DNA of 64,000 nt from Bacteroidota bacterium (GTDB lineage Bacteria; Bacteroidota; Bacteroidia; Bacteroidales; JAGONC01): NCBI GenBank assembly GCA_022711405.1, contig JAKLFC010000001.1, positions 1 through 64,000 on the forward strand. The letters run 5' to 3'. The stretch's first letter is position 1; each line of letters starts with the position of its first letter. Shown here piece after piece: positions 1 to 6,819 of this stretch. The position numbers and the translations under genes were made by a program. The notes below the pieces were generated by a model. The model worked only from the letters and a program-made list of their open reading frames with translations, did not search any database and was not told the origin of the DNA.

Positions 1-47
1 CGATCAATAATGTTCTTTTTCAGTTTCAATGTTAATTTCGTTTCCAT
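1..47 (-). CDS. Antitoxin-like protein, N-terminal fragment cut by the window edge
   Basis: An ATG on the minus strand at 45-47 opens a frame that runs off the left edge after 15 codons (METKLTLKLKKNIID). This beginning resembles small Bacteroidetes antitoxins of the DUF6364 type, whose first strand reads much like it. It lies leftward of attC site 1, in the position of the next cassette, and has its own promoter at 67-97. Too little is visible for certainty; the family call is inference from the first residues and the context. Confidence 0.5.
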   Translation of the reverse strand, partial: METKLTLKLKKNIID

Positions 48-66
48 AGTGAAAAATTTAGCCGTA

Positions 67-97
67 CAAAAGTAAAACATTAGTACGTACAAGTCAA
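67..97 (-). promoter_or_regulatory. Bacteroidetes-type promoter
   Basis: On the minus strand TTG (95-97) is followed after 20 nt by TACTTTTG (67-74). This fits the Bacteroidetes consensus TTTG/TTG, 19-21 nt, TAnnTTTG. It points at the partial antitoxin-like gene that starts 20 nt downstream. Confidence 0.6.
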
Positions 98-117
98 GAG
101 ATAATTTATGGATGTTT

Positions 118-252
118 GGCGCTAACGTTCCTGTGGTATGACAAGTAAGGGATTGCGGGCTACGTTCATATCCCCCGTAGCTAAGTTTTATCCGGGTCAC
201 AAAACTTTGCAACTCCCCGAGATCCTTATTTGTTATACAACATGTTGTAGCC
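118..252 (-). other. attC-like site 1 (end of the three-gene cassette)
   Basis: Read on the minus strand, it begins with the R''-like GGCTACAAC (252-244) and ends with the R'-like GTTAGCGCC (126-118). Arms at 215-238 and 136-159 pair over about 20 positions (GTATAACAAATAAGG on one side, GTATGACAAGTAAGG on the other). An inner inverted repeat GCTACG/CGTAGC sits at 159-164 and 176-181. The cores deviate from the GTTRRRY consensus, so this is the weakest single site. It is supported by GTTGTAGCC at 3209-3201, the start of the same cassette, which is complementary to this R''. Confidence 0.6.
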
Positions 253-288
253 AGTTTTACGATCAGATCGTAAATTTTAACAATTTAC

Positions 289-1500
289 TTATTTAAATTC
301 AACTTCCAATATTTCATTCCAAAGATCATTCCTGACTAATTCTCCGAGCTCGGAGTAATAATATGTTCCAATATTTGCTGTAATTATGATAATAGTACCC
401 GATTCGGGAAAAAATGCCGCTGCTATGGTACTTCCCAGGTCACTTCCACCATGCCCCCACCAGGTGCCTCCATACTTTTCTTTATAAATCCAGACTCCGG
501 CGCCATATTGCGTGTTTTCATCTGTAGGGTCCTGAACTCCATCCAAAAGGATTTCCATGGAGGATGGGTTTAACATGTTTCCTGTAAACAAGGTATTAAA
601 GAAACTGGCGCAATCTGTTAACGAAAATAATAATCCCGCATCTCCAATGGTAGGTATGATAAGGTTTTGCTGCCAGTAAGAAACGTTGATTATTTTGTTT
701 TCCCCTTTCTCCATATAGGTATTTACCAGACCTTCCACGCCTGGATAGCGGGGATCTTGTTTATAAAAAGTAGTTGTCAGGTCCAGGGGGACGATAATAG
801 TTTCCTGAAGGTAATTTGCATGGTTTCCTGTAATGTTATCAATAATAAGTGCTAAAAGCATGTAATTTGAGTTACTGTAAAAAAAATCTTCCCCGGATTT
901 AAAGAAGGGTTCACCTTTATACATTGCCTCCAGGAAATCATGGGTGCTGAATCCTTTAAAACCTTTGTCAAGAAATGCTAAGTTCAATGCAGCACTATAG
1001 GTATAGTCATATATGCCGGATGTATGATTCAATAAATCCCTGACTCTAATATCTTCTGAATACTTAATATTACTACAGATTTCACTTGATAGATAATTAT
1101 CAATGCCTTCTTCAATATTCAATTTTCCTTCCTCTTGTAGTTTTAGTATTAATATAGCTATAAATACCTTTGAAATGCTGGCTGAGTAATGAATACTTGT
1201 CTTGCTCATTATTTCTCCCGTTTCAATACATGCAAACCCGGAAGTTCCCATAAAAAATCCATCCACAGGACTATTAATGTACAAGCTTATGCCAGGGACT
1301 CCCTTCTGAACATATTTGTCAATCAAAGATTGAAATGTTTGGCTTTCTGGATGTGTGTTGTCCGGTATCTGAAAAGTGTTTGTGCCTGCTTCCAAAAAGG
1401 AATCTTTTGTGCAACCGGCAGACAGAATACTGTAGATCGGAATTGCAATGATCACTGCTATTTGGTAAATCCTTGTTATTGATGTTAAGATTATTTTCAT
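289..1500 (-). CDS. Serine hydrolase, beta-lactamase/D-alanyl-D-alanine carboxypeptidase family (class C fold), lipoprotein
   Basis: A secreted serine hydrolase of the Beta-lactamase (PF00144) family, about the usual 400 residues. The N-terminus is a hydrophobic signal ending in a lipobox, LSAGC with Cys30. The catalytic SxxK is SISK (Ser108, Lys111), followed by the YxN motif (YSN near residue 210) and a WGHGG stretch near residue 350 as the third motif. Substrate cannot be told from sequence: the family includes peptidases, esterases and beta-lactamases. It lies 5 nt downstream of the small secreted protein at 1506-2108 and is probably co-transcribed with it and the LytTR regulator. All three share one cassette-like unit ending in attC-like site 1. 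Confidence 0.85.
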   Translation of the reverse strand: MKIILTSITRIYQIAVIIAIPIYSILSAGCTKDSFLEAGTNTFQIPDNTHPESQTFQSLIDKYVQKGVPGISLYINSPVDGFFMGTSGFACIETGEIMSKTSIHYSASISKVFIAILILKLQEEGKLNIEEGIDNYLSSEICSNIKYSEDIRVRDLLNHTSGIYDYTYSAALNLAFLDKGFKGFSTHDFLEAMYKGEPFFKSGEDFFYSNSNYMLLALIIDNITGNHANYLQETIIVPLDLTTTFYKQDPRYPGVEGLVNTYMEKGENKIINVSYWQQNLIIPTIGDAGLLFSLTDCASFFNTLFTGNMLNPSSMEILLDGVQDPTDENTQYGAGVWIYKEKYGGTWWGHGGSDLGSTIAAAFFPESGTIIIITANIGTYYYSELGELVRNDLWNEILEVEFK

Positions 1501-1505
1501 TTCTG

Positions 1506-2108
1506 TTAGTTATTGATTTGTAAAGGAATCCCCACACCAACTAATGCCATTCCATGAGGCAGTATGGGGAAGTCATCGATAAAATATGGATACTGAACAG
1601 ACCAGCGGTACCCGATAAAAGCAGAAATATTACTTTTCCTGAACTTATAGCCTAAATGAAATGATAAAGGGACCAGTAAGGATGATTGCAGACTAATGTC
1701 GTTCTTCTTTGAATACTGTCCGTCAGAAAAAAAGAAAACACTTTTACGTTCGAAGGACTGCAAATAGCCAACGCCTAAGTACGCTGAAATAAACAAGCCT
1801 GTTTTCGATAAGTATTTGTATTGGATGCCTGCGTCTAAGGAAATTCCCTGTCCATAATCCTGATGATTAAAGTAATCAATGTTTATCGGGATGCTCAAGC
1901 AATTGGGTCCGGTGCTCTTAATAGAATGGGTGCAATTCAATAAAATCCCCCAGTTTTGAAAGGATAAGGAGCCCATAGGAAACGCAATATTGTGGGAATG
2001 TATGCTAACGGAGAAATCACTTATCGCTTGATTCTTCCCATCCACTTGAGCCATCAGTTTTAGTCCAAAAACTGATAGGATTACAATAAATAGTTGTTTT
2101 TGGATCAT
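1506..2108 (-). CDS. Secreted protein of unknown function, possibly a small outer-membrane beta-barrel
   Basis: 200 residues with a clear signal peptide (MIQKQLFIVILSVFGLKLMAQ, cleavage likely after MAQ). The rest has alternating hydrophobic stretches and a repeated style of 'G.GYLQSF', 'HLGYKFRKS', 'FIGYRWS' that resembles beta strands of small outer-membrane barrels. I do not recognise a family. It sits between the LytTR regulator and the serine hydrolase, with a 5-nt gap to the latter, so it is likely translated from the same message. Barrel assignment is inference from strand-like patterns only. Confidence 0.6.
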   Translation of the reverse strand: MIQKQLFIVILSVFGLKLMAQVDGKNQAISDFSVSIHSHNIAFPMGSLSFQNWGILLNCTHSIKSTGPNCLSIPINIDYFNHQDYGQGISLDAGIQYKYLSKTGLFISAYLGVGYLQSFERKSVFFFSDGQYSKKNDISLQSSLLVPLSFHLGYKFRKSNISAFIGYRWSVQYPYFIDDFPILPHGMALVGVGIPLQINN

Positions 2109-2234
2109 GTATAAAACTTGAAATTTATATTGATTGTATAAAGATCTTATTCAGATTGAAGCTACTGAACTATTCGCGAAAGTATAATACTGTTGTTTAC
2201 TTTCTTTCTCAGCAAAACAAAAAAAACTGAACCG

Positions 2235-3074
2235 CTATGAAAATTGAGTTGAAGTGCTATTATACCATCTGCGAAAGAGGGAGGCTTTTTGCCTGCTGAT
2301 AATTAGGGTTTGTTTTTTTTCGCTCCAATTGTTTATCTCAATACTGATTTTCCCATAACTGGATGATGAAACAGACCTGATAATATCTCGGTGAATTATT
2401 ATATTGCGATTTACCAAAAAGAATAATTGTTCAGGAAGAAGTTTCTGTAAGTTAGTTAGTGAATCGTTGAATATTTTCCAATTATTGTCCTGTGTCCAAA
2501 CCCGGACAATGCCTAACTCTATCCTGGCAATCCGTATCTCTCCAGCCGGTATTCTATATTTCTTCCTGCCCAGTTCCAGGCTTATTAATCCTGATTCCTG
2601 ATGGATATTCATTTTTACTTCATCAAGTTGCTCTTTTGTTTGGTGCAAAGACTCTTCCACCTGACTCCATCTTTTATAATAGTGAGAAGACCATGTTAAT
2701 GCTGTTAATATCAGAGCGATAATAAACGATACTATGTTTATAGTTATCAGTTCGCCGAGATCAATATTTTTATACTTCATATAGGCAAATCCCATAACAT
2801 TAAGAATAAAGAGGGTTGTTGCCATCAAAAGAACAAAGTGGTAAAGAAAGCGCTTCTTAAAAGCGTGGATCCAGCTGTATTTCTTTTCTAAATTGATGTC
2901 GATTATCCGGTTTATTTCAGTTGCCGGAACTGCCAGCAGAATGGCAATGAAAAACTCATGCCATAAAAGATCTGGATGGGTAGGTGAAAAGATATAATTA
3001 ATGACAATGTTAGAGGTTGTGCCCAATAGTATGGGTTGCAGAATTCTCCATATATATTTTTTTAAATTCAGCAT
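2235..3074 (-). CDS. Membrane-anchored LytTR-type transcriptional regulator
   Basis: 279 residues. The first half holds about four membrane helices (near 10-30, 38-55, 75-98, 110-130). A short coiled segment follows (about 135-160), then a C-terminal LytTR DNA-binding domain (about 170-270) with the typical 'FFLVNRNIIIHRDIIRSVSS' core seen in AlgR/LytR output domains. There is no receiver domain, so it is a one-component membrane regulator rather than a response regulator. In Bacteroidetes such proteins often control neighbouring genes; here the likely targets are the secreted protein and hydrolase just downstream. Being the first gene of a cassette-like unit is unusual, because cassettes normally carry one gene. 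Confidence 0.8.
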   Translation of the reverse strand: MLNLKKYIWRILQPILLGTTSNIVINYIFSPTHPDLLWHEFFIAILLAVPATEINRIIDINLEKKYSWIHAFKKRFLYHFVLLMATTLFILNVMGFAYMKYKNIDLGELITINIVSFIIALILTALTWSSHYYKRWSQVEESLHQTKEQLDEVKMNIHQESGLISLELGRKKYRIPAGEIRIARIELGIVRVWTQDNNWKIFNDSLTNLQKLLPEQLFFLVNRNIIIHRDIIRSVSSSSYGKISIEINNWSEKKQTLIISRQKASLFRRWYNSTSTQFS

Positions 3075-3200
3075 AAAAAAATAGAAAACTCAGATCTCCT
3101 TTTTCAAACTTGAATATAATTAAACATAATTTAAAGAAAGACCAGTAATTGAAAATCTTTGATATGTCTTTTCAACTATGATATTTTTCAGGACAAAATT

Positions 3201-3336
3201 GGCTACAACGGTTGTTGTGCGCAGTTGCCGATTCATGGGCGCTCGCTTGTCGTGTTACCCGCAAGATAGCCAAGTGAACATACATTAGCAACCGAAAGGC
3301 ACGGCAATTGCGTATACCGGTTGTTGTGCGCAGTTG
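3201..3336 (-). other. attC-like site 2 (end of the kinase-like cassette)
   Basis: Minus-strand order: CAACTGCGCACAAC (3336-3323) is the R'' end and GTTGTAGCC (3209-3201) the R' end. The stem arms GCAGTTGCCG (3221-3230) and CGGCAATTGC (3302-3311) pair with one mismatch. The kinase cassette itself starts (3887-3874, minus) with GTTGTGCGCAATTG, complementary to this R'' at 13 of 14 positions. Cores are not canonical GTTRRRY; the matched ends are the main support. Confidence 0.65.
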
Positions 3337-3340
3337 ATAG

Positions 3341-3838
3341 TTATTTTAAAATTTTCTGAATACTTTCAATAATTTCTTTATCCGTGGAATTCTCATTATT
3401 AATAATCAAATCATAATTCAGATCCACTTTTAATGCATCTCTATTTATTTTGTCAACGATATCATCTGAAACTGGTACATGTAACGAAGAGTCTCGCGAT
3501 TTTACTCTTTTTAAACACAATTCAGGATTTGTCTGTATTTTAACAAGCTTCACATGATATCTTAATTTTAATTTATCCAGAAATTTGCTAAAATAATCAG
3601 TTGTACCCGTTGACTCAATTGTAATACAATCAGTATCTAGTAATAATCTATCAAGTTCCTTTTCAACTAAACCGAATCCTTCAATAATATACTCATCTGA
3701 CAATCTCGCTGTGGTGAGAGAAAGCCAAATATTTTCAACACGGAAGAACTTTATTCCAAGTTTATCTTTAAATAGTGTCCCAATATATGTCTTACCGCTC
3801 CCTTTTAATCCAATTAAAACAATTACATGTTTAATCAT
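3341..3838 (-). CDS. P-loop kinase-like protein of unknown substrate (cassette gene)
   Basis: 165 residues, shaped like shikimate, gluconate or nucleoside kinases. A Walker A GLKGSGKT lies at residues 10-17 right after the first strand, and 'LLLDTDCITIESTGTTDYF' gives a second strand with acidic residues. A lid-like segment 'KRVKSRDSS' and a C-terminal 'YDLIINNENS' strand follow, the latter typical of this fold. No family-specific substrate residues could be recognised. The gene fills a cassette between attC-like sites 2 and 3 and ends 5 nt before site 2. I see no clear promoter in the cassette, so it probably depends on readthrough from upstream cassettes. Confidence 0.7.
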   Translation of the reverse strand: MIKHVIVLIGLKGSGKTYIGTLFKDKLGIKFFRVENIWLSLTTARLSDEYIIEGFGLVEKELDRLLLDTDCITIESTGTTDYFSKFLDKLKLRYHVKLVKIQTNPELCLKRVKSRDSSLHVPVSDDIVDKINRDALKVDLNYDLIINNENSTDKEIIESIQKILK

Positions 3839-3873
3839 TAATATTTCGTATCAGTTTGTGTTAGAGTCTAATT

Positions 3874-4044
3874 CAATTGCGCACAACGCTCTAGCGCAGC
3901 GCCCTGGGCCGGGATTATTGGGCAGCGGGCGGGCGCTCAACTTTTATTTTTAACTTTTCATTTTTGACTTTTCACTTTTTGCGCCCGCCCGAGCGGGCAA
4001 AACGCGAGATATACGGGCTGGGCGCTGCGTGTTCGTTAGGCTCA
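3874..4044 (-). other. attC site 3 (end of the lipoprotein cassette)
   Basis: On the minus strand it runs from TGAGCCTAAC (4044-4035, perfect RYYYAAC core) to GTTGTGCGCAATTG (3887-3874). Long GC-rich arms pair across the site (CTGGGCGCTGCG against CGCAGCGCCCTGGG; GCGCCCGCCC against GGGCGGGCGC). The terminal loop is AT-rich with repeats of the type AACTTTTCATTTTTGACTTTTCACTTTTT at about 3951-3979. The stop codon of the lipoprotein gene lies inside the R'' end. The site is closely related in sequence to site 4. Confidence 0.8.
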
Positions 4045-4734
4045 GTTTTTTATTTGATTAATATTCAGTACTTTAGTTATCGATTTGCAATCTGGGCCTT
4101 GATATAAGATATTAATGTTGTTTAAATTATCAATGTATACACTATCAATCATTAATATTGGAATTGCTGATTTATCACAAAGTTTTAAATCCAAATCGAT
4201 CGACCTTTGAGAATGTAAATTTCCTATTCGTATTATACCCGGTTCAATTGTATCAGGAAATAAGACAATATTTCTAACACTATCTGAATAAAAGTACATA
4301 GGGAAGTTTAATATTCCTCGGCTATCATTTAATGATAATACTTTTGCTCCCCAGCAACTCGTTCCACATCCATACCTTAAGAATACAAAATCGTCATTAT
4401 CCCATAATATTGATGAATGAGATGCACCGTACCAATTATTAGCAATCTGAAATTTTTTAATAATACCATTCTTATTCTTAACAACAATTCGATATACATC
4501 TTTCGATTTACTTCCTTCTAATATTATTTCGTTTTTATTATCCGAAATATATTGCCTAATGAGTGATGTGTCAAATCCAAAATAATCTTCATTTAAACTA
4601 TCTTCTTTTGTTACACTTACCGAAATATTATCCTTTTCGATTGCAATTTCAGTTTCCCCCTGATTGGATTTAAGGGGCCCCATTTGGCATCCAGTAGTAT
4701 AAATACACAATATTATGATCAGGAGGGATTTCAT
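4042..4734 (-). CDS. Lipoprotein of unknown function (cassette gene)
   Basis: 230 residues. A short hydrophobic leader ends in YTTGC (Cys16), a lipobox, so export and lipid anchoring are likely. The mature part is beta-rich and contains a 'RYGCGTSCWG' patch near residue 120 with two cysteines that could form a disulfide. I do not recognise a family. It begins about 20 nt after the R' core of site 4 and ends inside site 3, which is the tight packing expected of an integron cassette. No own promoter is evident. Confidence 0.65.
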   Translation of the reverse strand: MKSLLIIILCIYTTGCQMGPLKSNQGETEIAIEKDNISVSVTKEDSLNEDYFGFDTSLIRQYISDNKNEIILEGSKSKDVYRIVVKNKNGIIKKFQIANNWYGASHSSILWDNDDFVFLRYGCGTSCWGAKVLSLNDSRGILNFPMYFYSDSVRNIVLFPDTIEPGIIRIGNLHSQRSIDLDLKLCDKSAIPILMIDSVYIDNLNNINILYQGPDCKSITKVLNINQIKN

Positions 4735-4745
4735 TTTATAGAATT

Positions 4746-4920
4746 GAGCCTAACGCTCGAGCGCAACGCCCTGGGCCGGGTTAATTTGGCCGGGCAGGCG
4801 GCGGCGCTCATATAACTTTGAACTTTGAACATTGAACTTTGAACTATTTTTCGCCGCCCGCCTGACCGGGCAAAATTTTAGCGTCCGGTCTGGGCGATGC
4901 GCGCCCGTTAGGCTGCGTTA
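4746..4920 (-). other. attC site 4 (end of the 208-residue-protein cassette)
   Basis: The clearest site of the array. On the minus strand, R'' GCCTAAC (4913-4907) and R' GTTAGGC (4754-4748) are both perfect to consensus and mutually complementary. GC-rich arms pair (GCGCATCGCCCAGACCGG against CCTGGGCCGGG and neighbours; GCCGCCCGCC against GGCGGCGGCGC). The apical part holds a nonamer-like repeat of AACTTTGA units at about 4813-4845. The outer GCGCAACGCCCTGGGCCGGG is nearly identical to the same part of site 3. Confidence 0.85.
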
Positions 4921-5544
4921 ATTTCTCTTTATATCAATACTGTCAATCCGCCAATTTTTAGCGTATTTTCTAAGTTTTAAGCAACAATAGAAGTTGGTAT
5001 CATATTGTTTGCCAAGAGAATTTTCTGAATTCCAGAAAAATAGCAATTGACATGTTGCAACATTTCCATCAAGATCAATTTTTTTTATCTCGCAACTGTC
5101 AGGATATTCTTGGCTTGCTAACCAGTAATAAGATTCAATAAAATAACATTCATCGTAATAATAACCAATTGGACCACCTTCTTTCATTACTGCATCATAG
5201 TCAATATGATTTAAGGAATCCTGACAGATTCTAAATCTTTCCTTTTCAAAATTTATAAACGTATCGGATACTAAATGCATTTCCTCTAGTCCCCTGATAT
5301 ATTCATTCGTTTCTATTACAGGAATTTTATCATGCCAATGGTATAATGGTTGGATTATATTATAAGTTGAATCATGTTTAAGACAACTCAAATACCAATT
5401 ATAAAAACCTAATGAAGTGGTTGCTACAAGATTGGAATCTGTTTTTAGATCTTCGATTTGTTTATTGGTCAGATGTTGGGCACTTGCATCATATAAATTG
5501 CCCCAACAAAATAAAATCATCCAGATAACAATATAATATTTCAT
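4918..5544 (-). CDS. Secreted protein of unknown function (cassette gene)
   Basis: 208 residues with a signal peptide (hydrophobic residues 4-16, cleavage probably after DASAQ near residue 23). The mature part begins with 'TTSLGFYNWYLSCLKHDSTYN', has an acidic middle and ends in strands 'FYCCLKLRKYAKNWRIDSID'. This layout resembles DUF3828-type secreted proteins (FYNWYL near the start, W-I-D near the end), but that is a weak guess. The gene starts about 16 nt after the R' core of site 5 and its stop lies at the edge of site 4. Confidence 0.65.
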   Translation of the reverse strand: MKYYIVIWMILFCWGNLYDASAQHLTNKQIEDLKTDSNLVATTSLGFYNWYLSCLKHDSTYNIIQPLYHWHDKIPVIETNEYIRGLEEMHLVSDTFINFEKERFRICQDSLNHIDYDAVMKEGGPIGYYYDECYFIESYYWLASQEYPDSCEIKKIDLDGNVATCQLLFFWNSENSLGKQYDTNFYCCLKLRKYAKNWRIDSIDIKRN

Positions 5545-5552
5545 AATTCAAT

Positions 5553-5700
5553 TAATGCAGCCTAACGGTCATGGCTATAACCTGTGGCCGCTTTCAAGTT
5601 GTATTTTAAATCTATTTTTCATTACTATATTGCGTCAGGAATTAAGAACCTTAGGTTGTATCAGCGGCCATTGGTTATAGCCTTTTGTTAGGGTTTGTTG
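5553..5700 (-). other. attC site 5 (end of the toxin-antitoxin cassette)
   Basis: Minus-strand order: R'' CCCTAAC (5693-5687) to R' GTTAGGC (5566-5560, perfect). The arms GGCTATAACCAATGGCCGCT and its partner at about 5573-5592 form a long, nearly continuous stem with a few extra bases on one side, as in attC sites. The loop of about 60 nt is AT-rich. The outer CAACAAACCCTAAC is complementary (13 of 14) to the start of the same cassette at 6510-6497. Confidence 0.85.
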
Positions 5701-5723
5701 TTTTTACTAGCAATTATATTTGT

Positions 5724-6035
5724 TCAAGTTAGCTCTATAATATCTTCATTAATTTCAATCCTAAACTTGAATTTTGCGTTTAAGGCATTCATAATTTCCA
5801 ATATTGTTGAAATAGTTAGGTTTCTAGTTCCCTTCTCAATTTTTGATATTTGAGTTTTATCCTTTCCTATTAAATTTCCTAACTCTTCCTGTGTTAGATT
5901 CCTGTTCTTTCGTAGTTCTTTTATTTTATAAGCGATGACATCCATTTGTAATTCTTGCTCATAAGCCAACCTATTAGGGGTGCCTTTCTTGCCAATGTAT
6001 TTATCAACTAATTTTTCGTGTGAAATCGTTTCCAT
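5724..6035 (-). CDS. HigA-like antitoxin, XRE-family HTH protein
   Basis: 103 residues. A helix-turn-helix of the XRE/Cro type spans about 35-90, with 'LRKNRNLTQEELGNLIGKDKTQISKIEKGTRNLTISTI'. The N-terminal 30 residues would wrap or contact the toxin. It follows the toxin gene by 10 nt, the toxin-first order typical of HigBA modules. It should neutralise the toxin and, with it, repress the shared promoter at 6398-6428, where a TTGCA-N6-TGCAA palindrome lies between the promoter boxes. Stabilising toxin-antitoxin pairs are common in cassette arrays. Confidence 0.85.
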   Translation of the reverse strand: METISHEKLVDKYIGKKGTPNRLAYEQELQMDVIAYKIKELRKNRNLTQEELGNLIGKDKTQISKIEKGTRNLTISTILEIMNALNAKFKFRIEINEDIIELT

Positions 6036-6045
6036 ATTATTTTTA

Positions 6046-6378
6046 TTAAATCAAATTCTCAAAATATTTTTTTCTTATTCCTTCAGCTTTTTTTATTTCC
6101 TTTGAAGGTGTTTTCTTTGACTTTTTGATAATTCCATGTGTGCATATAACATATGCTGCTTTAGCTTTATCCCAAAATGCAAAAAGTCTATAATAGTTCT
6201 TTTCATACAAAGTGCGGAATTCCCAGATATCCCCGGACAATTTTGCAAATAGATCTGAGGATTTGGTTAATGTTGCGAGTGATATAGTGTATAAAATCTT
6301 TTTTCTAACTTTTTCATCTTGTACCTCAATAAATTTTTCTGCTTCCGGTAAATATTCAACCTCAAAATATTTCTTCAT
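6046..6378 (-). CDS. HigB-like toxin, RelE/ParE superfamily (Gp49-type)
   Basis: 110 residues matching the phage-derived Gp49-like / HigB group (PF05973). The diagnostic part is 'DIWEFRTLYEKNYYRLFAFWD' followed by 'YVICTHGIIKKSKKTPSKEIKKA', with the basic residues expected for a ribosome-dependent mRNA interferase. The toxin is the first gene, the antitoxin follows after 10 nt. A Bacteroidetes promoter lies 20 nt upstream of the ATG, inside the cassette, so this pair does not rely on an external promoter. Confidence 0.85.
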   Translation of the reverse strand: MKKYFEVEYLPEAEKFIEVQDEKVRKKILYTISLATLTKSSDLFAKLSGDIWEFRTLYEKNYYRLFAFWDKAKAAYVICTHGIIKKSKKTPSKEIKKAEGIRKKYFENLI

Positions 6379-6397
6379 GTGTTTTATGATAAAAGTA

Positions 6398-6428
6398 CAA
6401 AATTATTATAAATTGCAGTATATTGCAA
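6398..6428 (-). promoter_or_regulatory. Promoter and probable operator of the toxin-antitoxin cassette
   Basis: On the minus strand TTG (6428-6426), 20 nt, then TAATTTTG (6405-6398), an exact fit to the Bacteroidetes promoter form. A palindrome TTGCA-N6-TGCAA covers 6413-6428, overlapping the upstream box; it is a plausible binding site for the HigA-like antitoxin. Confidence 0.7.
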
Positions 6429-6496
6429 CATTTTATATAAGAATTTTTAAGTTATTAATAACAAAATACAGACAATAACGATCCTATATTAAACAC

Positions 6497-6603
6497 AATA
6501 AACCCTAACACTATAGGATTTTATCTGCAAGATACACAAAAAGTAAATATAGAGCAAGGCTCAATACAAAATTGCAGGTAAAATCGAGTTGGACTAAGCC
6601 GCC
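6497..6603 (-). other. attC site 6, at the 3' end of the IS91-like element
   Basis: On the minus strand the site opens with GGCGGCTTAGTCCAAC (6602-6587), which contains a perfect RYYYAAC core (GTCCAAC), and closes with GTTAGGG (6510-6504). The arms GATTTTACCTGCAA (6584-6571) and its complement at 6518-6531 pair at 13 of 14 positions. R'' belongs to the unit upstream, which is the transposase/recombinase element, and it is complementary at 15 of 17 positions to that unit's other end at 8928-8944. Confidence 0.7.
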
Positions 6604-6819
6604 TGAAGATCAAGGAGAACTGTTATGGGTATTCAATATTTTTTTTCGTAGCTATGAGAAGCGAACACACCAATAATGATTGGTTGATGACCTGATCAGG
6701 CCTAATTGCCATAGATGCCAATCAAAGACAGGCTAATGAAAAGACAAAATAATCCCTTGAGGCCATGATCCACGGCCGCCCATAAGGGAATGTATTTCAA
6801 AGAACTCGATCAAGGCAAC

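Noticed and set aside
1189..1540. Frames of 73-97 codons on both strands over the serine hydrolase start
   Set aside because: They overlap a gene with a clear lipobox and catalytic motifs and show no domain of their own.
3201..6603. CRISPR array
   Set aside because: The repeated sites are 100-175 nt, differ in sequence, fold into long stems and alternate with genes; there are no regular spacers or cas genes.
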